Assembly (NCBI RefSeq): GCF_963678635.1
Contig: NC_087063.1
Location: 6,482,386-6,546,385, forward strand
DNA from: Symsagittifera roscoffensis
Taxonomy: Eukaryota; Xenacoelomorpha; Acoela; Convolutidae
Length of the DNA: 64,000 nt
Direction: 5' to 3'
The notes beneath the pieces are model-generated. The model made no database searches and was not told the DNA's origin. It was given only the letters and a program-made list of their open reading frames with translations. This document shows positions 53,201 through 64,000 of the stretch, piece after piece. Made by a program: the position numbers and the translations under genes. Numbering within the stretch: position 1 is the stretch's first letter; each line of letters begins with the position of its first letter.

Positions 53201-54615
53201 TAAAAATCAAACTTGAGCGTGAACAATCTTAAGATTTTTACCGAAAACTTAGCGATAAAACATAATTACCCAGTGGAGTTTTGAAGATTATCGTCCTTTT
53301 TAAAACCAGAATTCCGTCAAAGTTTTACGCGACAGTACTGATTTTCTAATTGGAGAGTGCTCTTTAATTATTTTTGCAGATGAAAGCGATCTGAAGAAGT
53401 GTATATATACCTTCTACAAAAGTGCCATCATAATTGCAATCATAAATATGATTAAAGTTCTATAGTTTTTCAAAGCTTTTTCAAAGAAAAAAATCTGATC
53501 TCATCAAGACCTGCTCAAGTGAAAATCACTTGGTATCGTATTTTTTTATTGTTTTTGCTTTTTTTTTATTAGGCAATAAGAAAGATGCTAAGAACCTTCT
53601 GTGATACATCAGCCGGATACTCTTTTATCACCAGGCTGCTTCGACGGGATATTTTTTGCATTTTAAGCGACCAACCGTAGTGTTTGTTCATGTTTTTAAT
53701 TAACGTTTCCCTGTATTTGTTTGTGTAGCAAGAAAAAAGTATTTTAAGGTACAAATAAAGTAAATCAAAGGTACAAACCTTCGTTGCAAACGTCTAGCAG
53801 AACATCACCTGAAAAAGAGAAAGCTGTGATTTAAAAAGTCAAGACACCAAAAATATGGTTGCTTCAAAAATTCTGATTAATCTGATAGATCCAACCTTCA
53901 TAGACAAGTTTTTCCAAACAAAATGTTTTCCCAAACTAGTGCAAAATTCTTTTCTTTTCTTACACTAATCACAATGTTTTAAAAGGAAATTAAAACCTTC
54001 AGAATATCAAATTTATACTTTTTTTATCACACTTAATGAACGCGGCTGTTCCTTATTTAAATTTAAATCAAGGAACAAAATAGCCTGAATCCCATTATCT
54101 TTATAATTTTCAATTTTAAAAAAATACTAATTGAGTTATATCCTTTTGGATAAACTCATAGAGTCATTTCAGATAAGGTACACCGTCTGCTCGTCACGCT
54201 ATCTTATTTTCGGCCGGATAGATTCGTGCAACTTCTTAGTCTAATACCAATCTGAATCTTACTCTTATATCTCTTCAATCTTACTCTAATAGATCTAGTG
54301 TACACCTGTTTATGCGAGTTAGTTTCAGAATGAGAACAACTGTATTCTAAGCTTAATTCAAACTGTTCCGGTGTTGAAACTACAAGTAGTTTCAACAATT
54401 ACAATTTAGTGGGTTGTTAGTTTGATGGAGTATGATTGGTTAGTATTCAATTTTTTATAGAGATGAAATATCAGAATCATATCCAATAATAAGTTCTAGT
54501 TTAGATCTGGTTTCACCCATCCGGGGTTTAGAGAGTTTTAGTTCCTCAGTGTTCTATTGTAGTGGAGGGTGGATGATGGTGTATTTCTTTTGGAAATTGC
54601 TATCATATTCTTTTT
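50216..54615. other. AT-rich DNA with weak internal duplications, no gene
   Basis: No credible gene. A faint duplication about 1 kb apart links 52270-52440 with 53290-53470 (shared CTAATTGGAGAGTGC and TAAT.AAAGT..ATA), and a TTTACTTTTGCTGTT(T/C)GG(C/T)AGTGGAGTTT block recurs at about 52670 and 53025. Everything else looks unique and A/T-rich. Confidence 0.6.
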
Positions 54616-55087
54616 TCTGATTTGGACGAAGAATTGTTGTCACCATCGTTTCGGGAGATCGTATTATGACTTCTGATCGAATCTGATAAGTGTTGATTTG
54701 TTTGATTATAGAATAGCAATGTTCCAATATCGTTCGGAAGTGGCATGTAGTTTGACTTTGGATGCAGTGCCTGGTGACTTAGATCTGTACGTATACTTGA
54801 ACATCGAGATGACCATTGTTCGGTTGCAACGGTATGCCAAGTCGTACTTTAACTCCGTTGAGTGTAGTGTCTGTAGGCGGCATGTCGGGTGTGTTTTGCC
54901 ATTCCGTACTTGGGTTGTGATTGGTTTGTCAAGTTTCTTGCTGCTTCGTCTTTTCGTTATATGTTATCCTTATACTGCATTGTATTATTTACATATACAA
55001 ATCTATGTTAATTTTGTTTTTAGTTATGATCTTATATTAGTTTTTAAAACAAAAGCGTTATTGTTTAGTTCGGTTATTTTTAGGAAC

Positions 55088-55103
55088 TACTCACCCTTGA
55101 GTA
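55088..55103. repeat. Palindrome TACTCACCCTTGAGTA of the satellite unit
   Basis: Perfect 6-bp arms TACTCA and TGAGTA around CCCT. It is conserved in nearly all units at the same position, about 35 bp before the GTAGCACGGTGGG block. This is the first of the copies. Confidence 0.7.
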
Positions 55104-58100
55104 ACTCTCGTCAAAAATAGAGACTGTTGCCACAAAGCGTGGGAGTAGCACGGTGGGTTAGGACGGCTATAGAGCATGCTCAGGACGTCCTCTCTGGTGG
55201 GTTAGGCCAGGAGTGGGAGTATAAAGTCATGCTTTCTTTTTTTTTTGGGGGGGGGGCGTCCTGTTTGTGTTCAACTTTTCGTGCCTTTTTTATAACTAGA
55301 TTTTTCCTTTTTTTGTCTTGGTTGTGTCCTTTTCTCAAAAATCAAATCGTTTGTCTTTCGACTCTTCGGTGTTTTGTTCTTTTGTGTTCAGTTTTGAAAG
55401 TAGTCTTCAAAGGAATAGTTTATCCAGTTCTAAGCTGGTGTTAATCCAATTTGGGTACCGTGAGTTTTCTTTTCTTAGTCATGCTGTTAGCTTGTGGTTT
55501 GTGGTGTTTAGTAAGCTTGCGTTAGTTGTTTCGGATTATTATACAATTCCATTCCAACCGGGTAAAATGAAAGTTTGAAATGTGTGAAAACTGGTTAGTT
55601 GTTATCACGATCGTTTCGGGAGATCATATTAAGACTTCTGATCGGTTGTGATAAGTGTTGATTTGTTTGAATATAGAATAGCACTGTTCCAATCTCGGTC
55701 GGAAGTGGTACGTAGTTTGACTTTGGATGCAGTTCCTGGTGACTTGGAATTGTACGTATACTTGAACACCGAGATAGTCATTCTTCGGTTACAATGGTTT
55801 TATCGCAAAAGCGTTTTTGTTTAGTTCGGTTATTTTTAGGAGCTACTCACACTTGAGTAACTCTTGTCAAAAATAGAGGCTGTTGCCACAAAGCGTGGGA
55901 GTAGCACGGTGGGTTAGGCCGGCTATAGAGCATGCTAAGGACGTTCTCTCTGGTGGGTTAGGCCAGGAGTGGGAGTATAAAATTAGGTTCTCTTTTTTTG
56001 GGGGGGTCCTGTTTGTGTTCAACCTCTCGTGCCTTTTTTATTACTGGATTTTTTCTTTTTTTTGTCTTGGTTGTGTCCCTTTCTCAAAAAACAAATCGTT
56101 TGTCTTTCCAGACTTTGGTGTTTTGTTCTTTTGTGTTCAGACTTGAAAGTAGTCTTCAAAAGAACAATTTATCTAGTTCTGAGCTGGTGTTAATCCAGTT
56201 TGGGTACCGCGGGTTTTTGTTCTTAGTCATGCTGTTAGGTTGTGGTATGTGGTGTTTAGTAAGCTTGCGTTGGTTAGTTTGGTTTATTATGAAACACCTT
56301 TCCAACCGGGTTAAGGAAAAATTGAAATGTGTGAAAACTGGTTAGAGTTGTTTTTACGATCGTTTCTGGAGATCATATTATGACTTCTGATCGGTTGTGA
56401 TAAGTTTTGATTCGTTTGATTATAGAATAGCACTGTTCCAATCTCGGTCGGAAGTGGCACGTAGTTTGACTTTGGATGCAGTGCCTGGTGACTTGGATCT
56501 GTACGTATACTTGAACATCGAGATGACCATTGTTCGGTTGCAATGGGTTTCCATTGCTGCGATGCCAAGTCGTACTTTAACTCCGTTGAGTGTAGTGTCT
56601 GTAGGCGGCATGTCGGGTGTGTTTTGCCATTCCGTACTTGGAGTGTGATTGGTTTGTCAAGTTTCTTGCTGCTTCGTCTTTGGGCTATATGTTATCCTTA
56701 TACTGCATTGTATTATTTACATATACAAATCTTAGTTAATTTTGTTTTTAGTTATGATCTTATATTAGTTTTTAAAACAAAAGCGTTATTGTTTAGTTCG
56801 GTTATTTTTAAGAACTACTCACCCTTGAGTAACTCTCGTCAAAAATAGAGGGTGTTGTCACAAAGCGTGGGAGTATCACGGTGGGTTAGGACGGCTATAG
56901 AGCATGCTCAGGACGTCCTCTCTGGTGGGTTAGGCCAGGAATGGGAGTATAAAGTCATGCTCTCTTTTTTTTGGGTGGGTCCTGTTTGTGTTCAACCTTT
57001 CGTGCCTTTTTTATCACGGGATTTTCCCTTTTTTTGTCTTGGTTGTGTCCTTTTCTCAAAAATCGAATTGTTTGTCTTTCGACTCTTCGGTGTTTTGTTC
57101 TTTTGCGTTCAGTTTTGAAAGTAGTCTTCAAAAGAATAGTTTATCCAGTTCTAAGCTGGTGTTAATCCAGTTTGGGTACCGTGAGTTTTCTTTTCTTAGT
57201 CATGCTGTTAGCTTGTGGTTTGTGGTGTTTAGTAAGCTTGCGTTGGTTATTTCGGATTATTATACAATTCGATTCCAACCGGGTTAAAGAAAGTTTGAAA
57301 TGTGTGAAAACTGGTTAGTTGTTATCACGATCGTTTCGAGAGATCACATTAAGACTTCTGATTGGTTGTGATAAGTGTTGATTTGTTTGATTATAGAATA
57401 GGACTGTTCCAATCTCGGTCGGAACTGGTACGTAGTTTGACTTTGGATGCAGTGCCGTGTGACTTGGATTTGTACGTATACTTGAACATCGAGATGGTCA
57501 TTCTTCGGTTACAGTGGCTTTATCGCAAAAGCGTTATTGTTTAGTTCGGTTATTTTTAAGAGCTACTCACCCTTGAGTAACTCTCGTCAAAAATAGAGGG
57601 TGTTGTCACAAAGCGTGGGAGTAGCACGGTGGGTTAGGCCGGCTATAGAGCATGCTCAGGACGTTCTCTCTGGTGGGTTAGGCCAGGAGTGGGAGTATAA
57701 AATTAGGTTCTCTTTTTTTGGGGGGGGGGGGGGTGGGGTCCTGTTTGTGTTCAACCTCTCGTGCCTTTTTTTACTGGATTTTTTCTTTTTTTTTGTCTTG
57801 GTTGTGTCCCTTTCTCAAAAATCAAATCTTTTGTCTTGCCACTCTTTGGTGTTTTGTTCTTTTGTGTTCAGACTTGAAAGTAGTCTTCAAAAGAACAATT
57901 TATCCAGTTCTGAGCTGGTGTTAACCCAGTTTGGGTACCGTGGGTTTTTATTTCTTAGTCATGCTGTTGAGTTGTGGTTTGTGGTGTTTAGTAAGCTTGC
58001 GTTGGTTAGTTTGGTTTATTATAAAATACCTTTCCAACCGGGTTAAAGAAAGATTGAAATGTGTGAAAATTGGTTAGAGTTGTTATTATGATTGTTTCTC

Positions 58101-60034
58101 GAGATTATATTATGACTTCTGATCGGTTGTGATAAAAGTTGATTCGTTTGATTATAGAATAGCACTGTTCCAATCTCGGTCGGAAGAGGCACGTAGTTTG
58201 ACTTTGGATGCATTGCCTGGTGACTTGGATTTGTACGTATAATTGAACATCGAGATGGTTATTGTTCGGTTACAATGGGTTTCCTTTGCTGCGATGCCAA
58301 GTCGTACTTTAAATCCGTTGAGTGCAGTGACTGTAGGCGGTATGTCGGGTGTGTTTTGTCATTACGTAGTTGGAGTGTGATTGGGTTGTCAAGTTCCTTG
58401 CTGCTTCCTCTTTGGGCTGTATTTTATCTTTATACTGAATTGTAAAAGTTACAAATATAAATCTTTGTTAATTTTGTTTTTAGTTATGATCTTGTTTTAG
58501 TTTTTATCGCAAAAACGTTAATGTTGAGTTCGGTTTTTTTTAAGAGCTACTCACCCTTGAGTAACTCTCGTCAAAATGGGGGTGTTGTCATAAAACTTGG
58601 GAGTAGCACGGTGGGTTAGGACGGCTATAGAGCATGCTCAGGACGTCCTCTCTGACAGGTTAGGCCAGGAGTGGGAGTATAAATTCATGCTCTCTTTTTG
58701 GGGGGGGGGGGGGTGGGGTCCTGTTCGTGTTCAACCTTTCGTGCCTTTTTTATCACTGGATTTTTCCTTTTTTTGTCTTGGTTGTGTCTTTTACTCAAAA
58801 ATCAAATCGTTTGTATTTCGACTCTTCGGTGTTTTGTTCTTTTGTGTTCAAACTTGAAAGTAGTCTTCGAAAGAACAATTTATCCAGTTCTGAGCTGGTG
58901 TTTGTGGTTGTGGTTTGTGGTGTTTAGTAAGCTTGCGTTGGTTAGTTTGGTTTATTATGAAACACCTTTCCAACCGGATTAAGGAAAAATTGAAATGTGT
59001 AAAAACTGGTTAGAGTTGTTATTACGATCGTTTCTGGAGATCATATTATGACTTCTGATCGGTTGTGATACGTGTTGATTTGTTTGATTATAGATAAGCA
59101 CTGCTCCAATCTCGGTCGGAAGTGGCACGTAGTTTGACTTGGGATGCAGTGCCTGGTGACTTGGATTTGTACATATACTTGAACATCGAGATGGTCATTC
59201 TTCGGTTACAATGGGTTTCCTTTGCTGCGATGCCCAGTCGTAATTTTAATCCGTTGAGTGTAGTGACTGTAGGAGGCATGTCAGGTGTGTTTTGCCATTC
59301 CGTAGCTGGAGTGTGATTGGGTTGTCAAGGTTCTTGCTGCTTCGTCTTTGGGCTACATGTTATCCTTATACTGCATTGTATTATTTACATTTACAAATCT
59401 TAGTTAATTTTGTTTTTAGTTATGATCTTATATTAGTTTTTAAAACAAAAGCGTTATTGTTTATTTCGGTTATTTTTAAGAGCTACTCTCCCCTGAGTCA
59501 CTCTCGTCAAAAATAGAGGGTGTTGTCACAAAGCGTGGGAGTAGCACGGTGGGTTAGGTCGGCTATAGAGCATGCTCAGGACGTTCTCTTTGGTGGGTTA
59601 GGCCAGGAATGGGAGTATAAATTCATGTTCTCTTTTTTTTGGGAGGTCCTGTTTGTGTTCAACCTTTCGTGCCTTTTTTATTACTGGATTTTTTCTTTTT
59701 TTTGTCTTGGTTGTGCCCTTTTCTCAAAAATCAAATCGTTTGTTTTGGGTTTGTCGTTCGACTTTTTGGTGTTTTGTGCTTTTGTGTTCAGACTTGAAAG
59801 TATTCTTCAAAAGAACAATTTATCCAGTTCTAAGCTGTTGTTAATTCAGTTTGGGTACCGTGGGTTTTCTTTTCTTAGTCATGCTGTTAGGTTGTGATTT
59901 GTGGTGTTTAGTAAGCTTGCGTTGGTTAGTTTGGATTATTATAAATTACCTTTCCAACCGGGTTAAGGAAAAATTGAAAAGTGCGAAAACTGGTTAGAGT
60001 TGTTATTACGAGCGTTTCTGGAGATCATATTATG

Positions 60035-60285
60035 ATTTCTGATCGGTTCTGATATGTGTTGATTTGTTTGATACTAAAATAGCAATTTTCCAATCTCGTT
60101 CGGAAGTGGCATGTAGTTTGACTTTGGATGCAAAGCCTGGTGAGTTGGATCTGACTTCTGATCGGTTGTGATAAGTGTTGATTTGTTTGATACTAAAATA
60201 GCAAATTTCCAATCTCGTTCGGAAGTGGCATGTAGTTTGACACTGGATGCAGTGCCTGGTGACTTGTATCTGTACGTATACTTGA
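60035..60285 (+). repeat. Internal duplication of about 125 bp within satellite unit 7
   Basis: The block from TTCTGATCGGTT(C/G)TGATA through CGTTCGGAAGTGGCATGTAG to GGATGCA..GCCTGGTGA occurs twice head to tail, explaining this unit's greater length. Confidence 0.85.
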
Positions 60286-63200
60286 ACATAGAGATGGCCA
60301 TTGTTTGGTTGTAATGGGTTTCCTTTGCTGCGATGCCAAGTCGTACTTTAAATCCGTTGAGTGCAGTGACTGTAGGCGGTATGTCGGACGTGTTTTGTCA
60401 TTACGTAGTTGGAGTGTGATTGGGTTGTCAAGTTCCTTTCTGCTTGCTATTTGGGCTGTATGTTATCTATATACTGGATTGTAATGTTTACAAATATAAA
60501 TGTTCGTTAATTTTGTTTTTAGTTATGATCTTGTTTTAGTTTTTATCGCAAAAACGTTATTGTTTAGTTCAGTTATTTTTAAGAGCTACTCATCCTTGGA
60601 GTAACTCTCGTCAAAAGTAGGGGGTGTTGTCACAAATCGTGGGTGTAGCACGGTGGGTTAGGCCGCCTATAGAGCATGCTCAGGACGTCCTCTCTGGTGG
60701 GTTAGGCCAGGAAGGGGAGTAAAAATTAATGCTCTCTTTTTTTGGGGGGCCCTGTTTGTGTTCAACCTTTCGTGCCTTTTTTATTACTGGTTTTTTCCTT
60801 TTTGTCTTGGTTGTGCCCTTTTCTCAAAAATCAAATCGTTTGTTTTGTGTTTGACTTTCGACTTTTTGGTGTTTTGTGCTTTTTTGTTCAGACTTGAAAG
60901 TATCTTCAAAAGAAAAATTTATCCAGTTCTAAGATGGTGTTGATCCAATTTGGGTACCGTGGGTTTTCTTTTACTTAGTCATGCTGTTAGGTTGTGGCTT
61001 GTGGTGTTTAGTAAGCTTATGTTAGTTAGTCTGGATTATTATATAACTCCTTTCCAACCGGGTTAAAGAAAAGTTTGAAATGTGTGAAAATGGCTAGAGT
61101 GGTTATCACGATCGTTTCGAAGATCGTATTATGACTTTCGATCGTTTGTGATAAGTGTTGATTTGTTTGATAATAGAATAGCAATGGTCCAATCTCGTTC
61201 GGAAGTAGCATGTTGTTTGACTTTGGATGCAGCGCCTGGTGATTTGAATCTGTACGTATATTTGAACATCGAGATGGCCATTGTTTGGTTGCAATGGTTT
61301 TCCTTTGACGCGATGCCAAGTTGTACTCTAAATCCATTGAGTGTATTGACTGTAGGCGGCACGTCGGATGGGTTTTGTCAATACATAGTTGGAGTGTGAT
61401 TGGGTTGTCAAATTCCTTGCTGCTTCCACTTTGGGCTGTATGTTATCTATATACTGCATTGTAATATTTTGCAAACCTAACTCTTTGTTAATTTTGTTTT
61501 TAGTAATGATCTTGTTTTAGTTTTTATCGCAAAAACGTTATTGTTTAGTTCGGTTTTTTTAAGAGCTACTCACCCTTGAGTAACTCTCGTCAAAAATAGA
61601 GGGTGTTGCCACATATCGTGGGTGTAGCACGGTGGGTTGGGCCGCCTATAGAGCATGCTCGGGCTGGCCTCTCTGGTGGGTTAGGCCAGGAATGGGAGTA
61701 TAAATTCATGCTCTCTTTTTTGGGGGGGTCCTGTTTTTGTTCAACCCTCGTGCTTTTTTTATTACTGGTTTTTTCCTTTTTTTTCTGGGTTGTGGCCTTT
61801 TCTCAAAAATCAAATCGTTTTGTTTGGGTTTGTCTGCCGACTTTTTGCTGTTTTGTTCTTTTGTGTTCAGACTTGAGAGTAGTCTTCAAGAGAATAATTA
61901 ATCCAGCTCTAAGCTGATCTTAACCAAGTTTGGGTACCGTGGGTTTTCTTTCCTTAGTCATGCTGTTGGGTTGTGGCTTGTGGTGTTTAGTAAGCTTGTG
62001 TTAGTTAGTCTGGATTATTATGTAATTCCTTTCCAACCGGGTTTCTGGAGATTGTATTATGACTTCTGATCGGTTGTGATAAGTGTTGATTTGTTTGATA
62101 ATAAAATAGCAATTTTCCAACCTCGTTCGGAAGTGGCATGTAGTTTGACTTTGGATGCAGTGCCTGGTGACTTGGATCTGTACGTATACTTGAACATCGA
62201 GATGGCCATTGTTTGGTTGTAATGGGTTTCCTTTGCTGCGATGCCAAGTCGTACTTTAAATCCGTTGAAGGTAGTGACTGTAGGCGGTATGTCGGGTGTG
62301 TTTTGTCATTACGTAGTTGGAGTGTGATTGGGTTGTCAAGTTCCTTGCTGCTTCCATTTTGGGCTGTATGTTATCTATATACTGAAATGTAATATTTACA
62401 AACATAAATCGTTGTTAATTTTATTTTTAGTTATGATCTTGATTTAGTGTTTAGCGCAAAAACGTTGTTGTTTAGTTCGGTTACTTTTAACAGCTACTCA
62501 CCCTTGAGTAACTCTCGTCAAAAATAGAGGGTGTTGTCATAAAGCGTGGGTGTAGCACGGTGGGTTAGACCGCCTATAGAGCATGCTCAGGAAGTCCTCT
62601 TTGATGAGTTAGGCCAGGAATTGAATATAATTTTATGCTCTTTTTTTTGGGGGGGGGTCCTATTTGTGTTCAAGATTTCGTGCCTTTTTTTATTACTGTT
62701 TTTTTCCTTTCTTGTCTAGGTTGTGCCCTTTTCTCAAAAATCAAATCGTTTGTTTTTAGTTTGTCTTTCGACTTTTTGGTGTTTTGTGATTTTGTGTTCA
62801 GACTTGAAAGTAGTCTTCAAAAGAATAATTTAACCAGTTCTAAGCTGTTGTTAAATCAGTTTGGGTACCGTGGGTTTTCTTTTCTTAGTCATGCTGTTAG
62901 GTTGTGGCTTGTGGATATTAGTAACCTTGCGTTAGTTAGTCTGGATTATTATATAATTACTTTCCAACCGGATTAAAGAAAATTTTGAAATGTGTGAAAA
63001 CTGGTTAGATATGTTATCACGATCGTTTCGAAGATCGTATTATGGCTTCTAATCGTTTGTGATAAGTGTTGATTTCTTTGATAATAGAATAGCAATGTTC
63101 CGATCTCGTTCGGAAGTGGCATGTAGTTTGACTTTGGATGCATTGCCTGGTGACTTGGATCTGTACGTATATTTGAACTTCGAGATGGCCATTGTTTGGT

Positions 63201-64000
63201 TGCAATTGGTTTTACTTTGCTGCGATGCCAAGTCGTACTTTAAATCCGTCGAGTGTATTGACTGTAGGCGGCATGTCGGGTGCGTTTTGTCATTACGTAG
63301 TTGGAGTGTGATTGGGTTGTCAAGTTCCTTGCTGCCTCCTCTTGGGGCTGTATGTTATCATATACTGGATTGTAATATTTACAAATAAAAATCTTTGTTA
63401 AGTTTGTTTTTAGTTATGATCTTGTTTTAGTTTTAATTGCAAAAACGTTAATGTTTAGTTCGGTTATTTTTAACAGCTACTCACCCTTGAGTAACTCTCG
63501 TCAAAAATAGAGGGTGTTGTCACAAAGCGTGGGTGTAGCAAGTTGGGTTAGGCCGCCTATAGAGCATGCTCAGGAAGTCCTCTCTGGTGAGTTAGGTCAG
63601 GATTGGGAATATAATTTTATGCTCTTTTTTTTTGGGGGGGGGGGGTCCTATTTGTGTTCAAGATTTCGTGCCTTTTTTATTACTGTTTTTTTTTCCTTTC
63701 TTGTCTAGGTTGTGCCCTTTTCTCAAAAATCAAATCGTTTGTTTTGGGTTTGTCTTTCGACTTTCTGGTGTTTTGTGATTTTGTGTTCAGACTTGAAAGT
63801 AGTCTTCAAAAGAATAATTTAACCAGTTCTAAGCTGTTGTTAATTCAGTTTGGGTACCGTGGGTTTTCTTTTCTTGGTCATGCTGTTAGGTTGTGATTTT
63901 TGGTGTTTAGTAAGCTTGCGTTGGTTACTTTGGATTATTATATAAGTCCTTTCCAACCGGGTTAAAGAAACGTTTGAGAAGTGTCCAAATTGGTTAGAGT

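Larger units (their letters stand above)
54620..64000 (+). repeat. Satellite array, about 970-bp units, ten copies, continuing off the end
   Basis: Taking the TTATCACGATCGTTTC block as the unit start, units begin near 54634, 55597, 56345, 57317, 58078, 59017, 59997, 61100, 62043 and 63012. Most are 940-990 bp. Units 2 and 4 are about 750-760 bp because they lack about 220 bp, and unit 7 is about 1100 bp because of an internal duplication of about 125 bp. All units carry a TACTCACCCTTGAGTA palindrome or a variant, a GTAGCACGGTGGGTTAGG block, a poly-T/poly-G tract and a CCAACCGGGTTAA end. Recurrent open frames in each unit drift with the poly-G length and are not credible genes. Confidence 0.95.

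Noticed and set aside
55145-55230. tRNA-like or SINE-like box A (TAGCACGGTGGGTTAGG) in the satellite
   Set aside because: No box B with GGTTCGA-type sequence at a suitable distance and no cloverleaf by eye.
55127-63708. Repeated open frames beginning LSQSVGVARWVR in every satellite unit
   Set aside because: They follow the repeat unit, change frame with poly-G length, start with non-ATG in several units and show no domain; best explained as satellite DNA.
1-64000. CRISPR arrays, rRNA genes, bacterial operons
   Set aside because: No evenly spaced short repeats with unique spacers, no rRNA signature and no prokaryotic gene layout were seen.

Overview
The window is eukaryotic and most likely from an invertebrate animal. 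It is AT-rich, gene-poor and full of retroelements, DNA-transposon debris, dispersed repeats and satellite DNA. It has spliced gene structure (GT..AG introns of about 135 bp) and protein families that are mainly animal. I see no bacterial operons, CRISPR arrays, rRNA genes or credible tRNA genes. I cannot name the species.

The dominant feature is one very large LTR retrotransposon, 3260-28722 on the + strand (about 25.5 kb), bounded by two 889-bp direct repeats that start TG and end CA and are about 95% identical by eye. Inside it, in order: a long structured and repetitive leader (4149-7328); a Gag-protease frame (7329-11282) with two zinc knuckles and a retropepsin motif; a -1 overlap with a slippery heptamer; a Ty3/gypsy-type pol (reverse transcriptase, RNase H, integrase; 11225 to about 16060) broken by several indels and stops; a macrodomain of the TARG1/OARD1 type (about 16054-16821); and then, where an env gene or nothing would be expected, a coding block of almost 10 kb (17261-27021). 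That block begins with a coiled-coil protein and tandem duplicated modules, contains two SGNH-hydrolase-like segments, and continues as unrecognised protein. Its open frames are separated mostly by single in-frame stops, so it looks like one ancestral protein of roughly 3,000 codons, now decayed. A copy of the 3' polypurine-tract region lies inside the macrodomain frame. A retroelement of this size and content is the most unusual thing here.

Right of the element lies AT-rich DNA, then 31.4-36.6 kb. That stretch holds a truncated transposase-like gene and a six-exon DUF4806-like gene, both embedded in DNA saturated with GAA/TTC pentamers spaced as in heat-shock elements. A short tandem array between the two genes carries a CTCF-like core. 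From 36.6 to 44.3 kb I see only AT-rich DNA with dispersed duplications. On the minus strand, 44.4-50.2 kb is a second, much more decayed Ty3/gypsy element (degenerate zinc knuckles, RT active site deleted). From 50.3 to 54.6 kb there is again AT-rich DNA with faint duplications. From about 54.6 kb to the end runs a satellite array of about 970-bp units (ten copies) with alternating 750-bp deletion variants and a poly-T/poly-G tract in each unit; it continues beyond the window.

If the large element was once active, a genomic RNA would be made from the 5' LTR, Gag-Pro and Gag-Pro-Pol translated with a -1 frameshift, and the downstream macrodomain/SGNH block expressed either by a further frameshift or from a spliced RNA. 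The copy here is inactive: pol and the 3' block carry many stops and indels.
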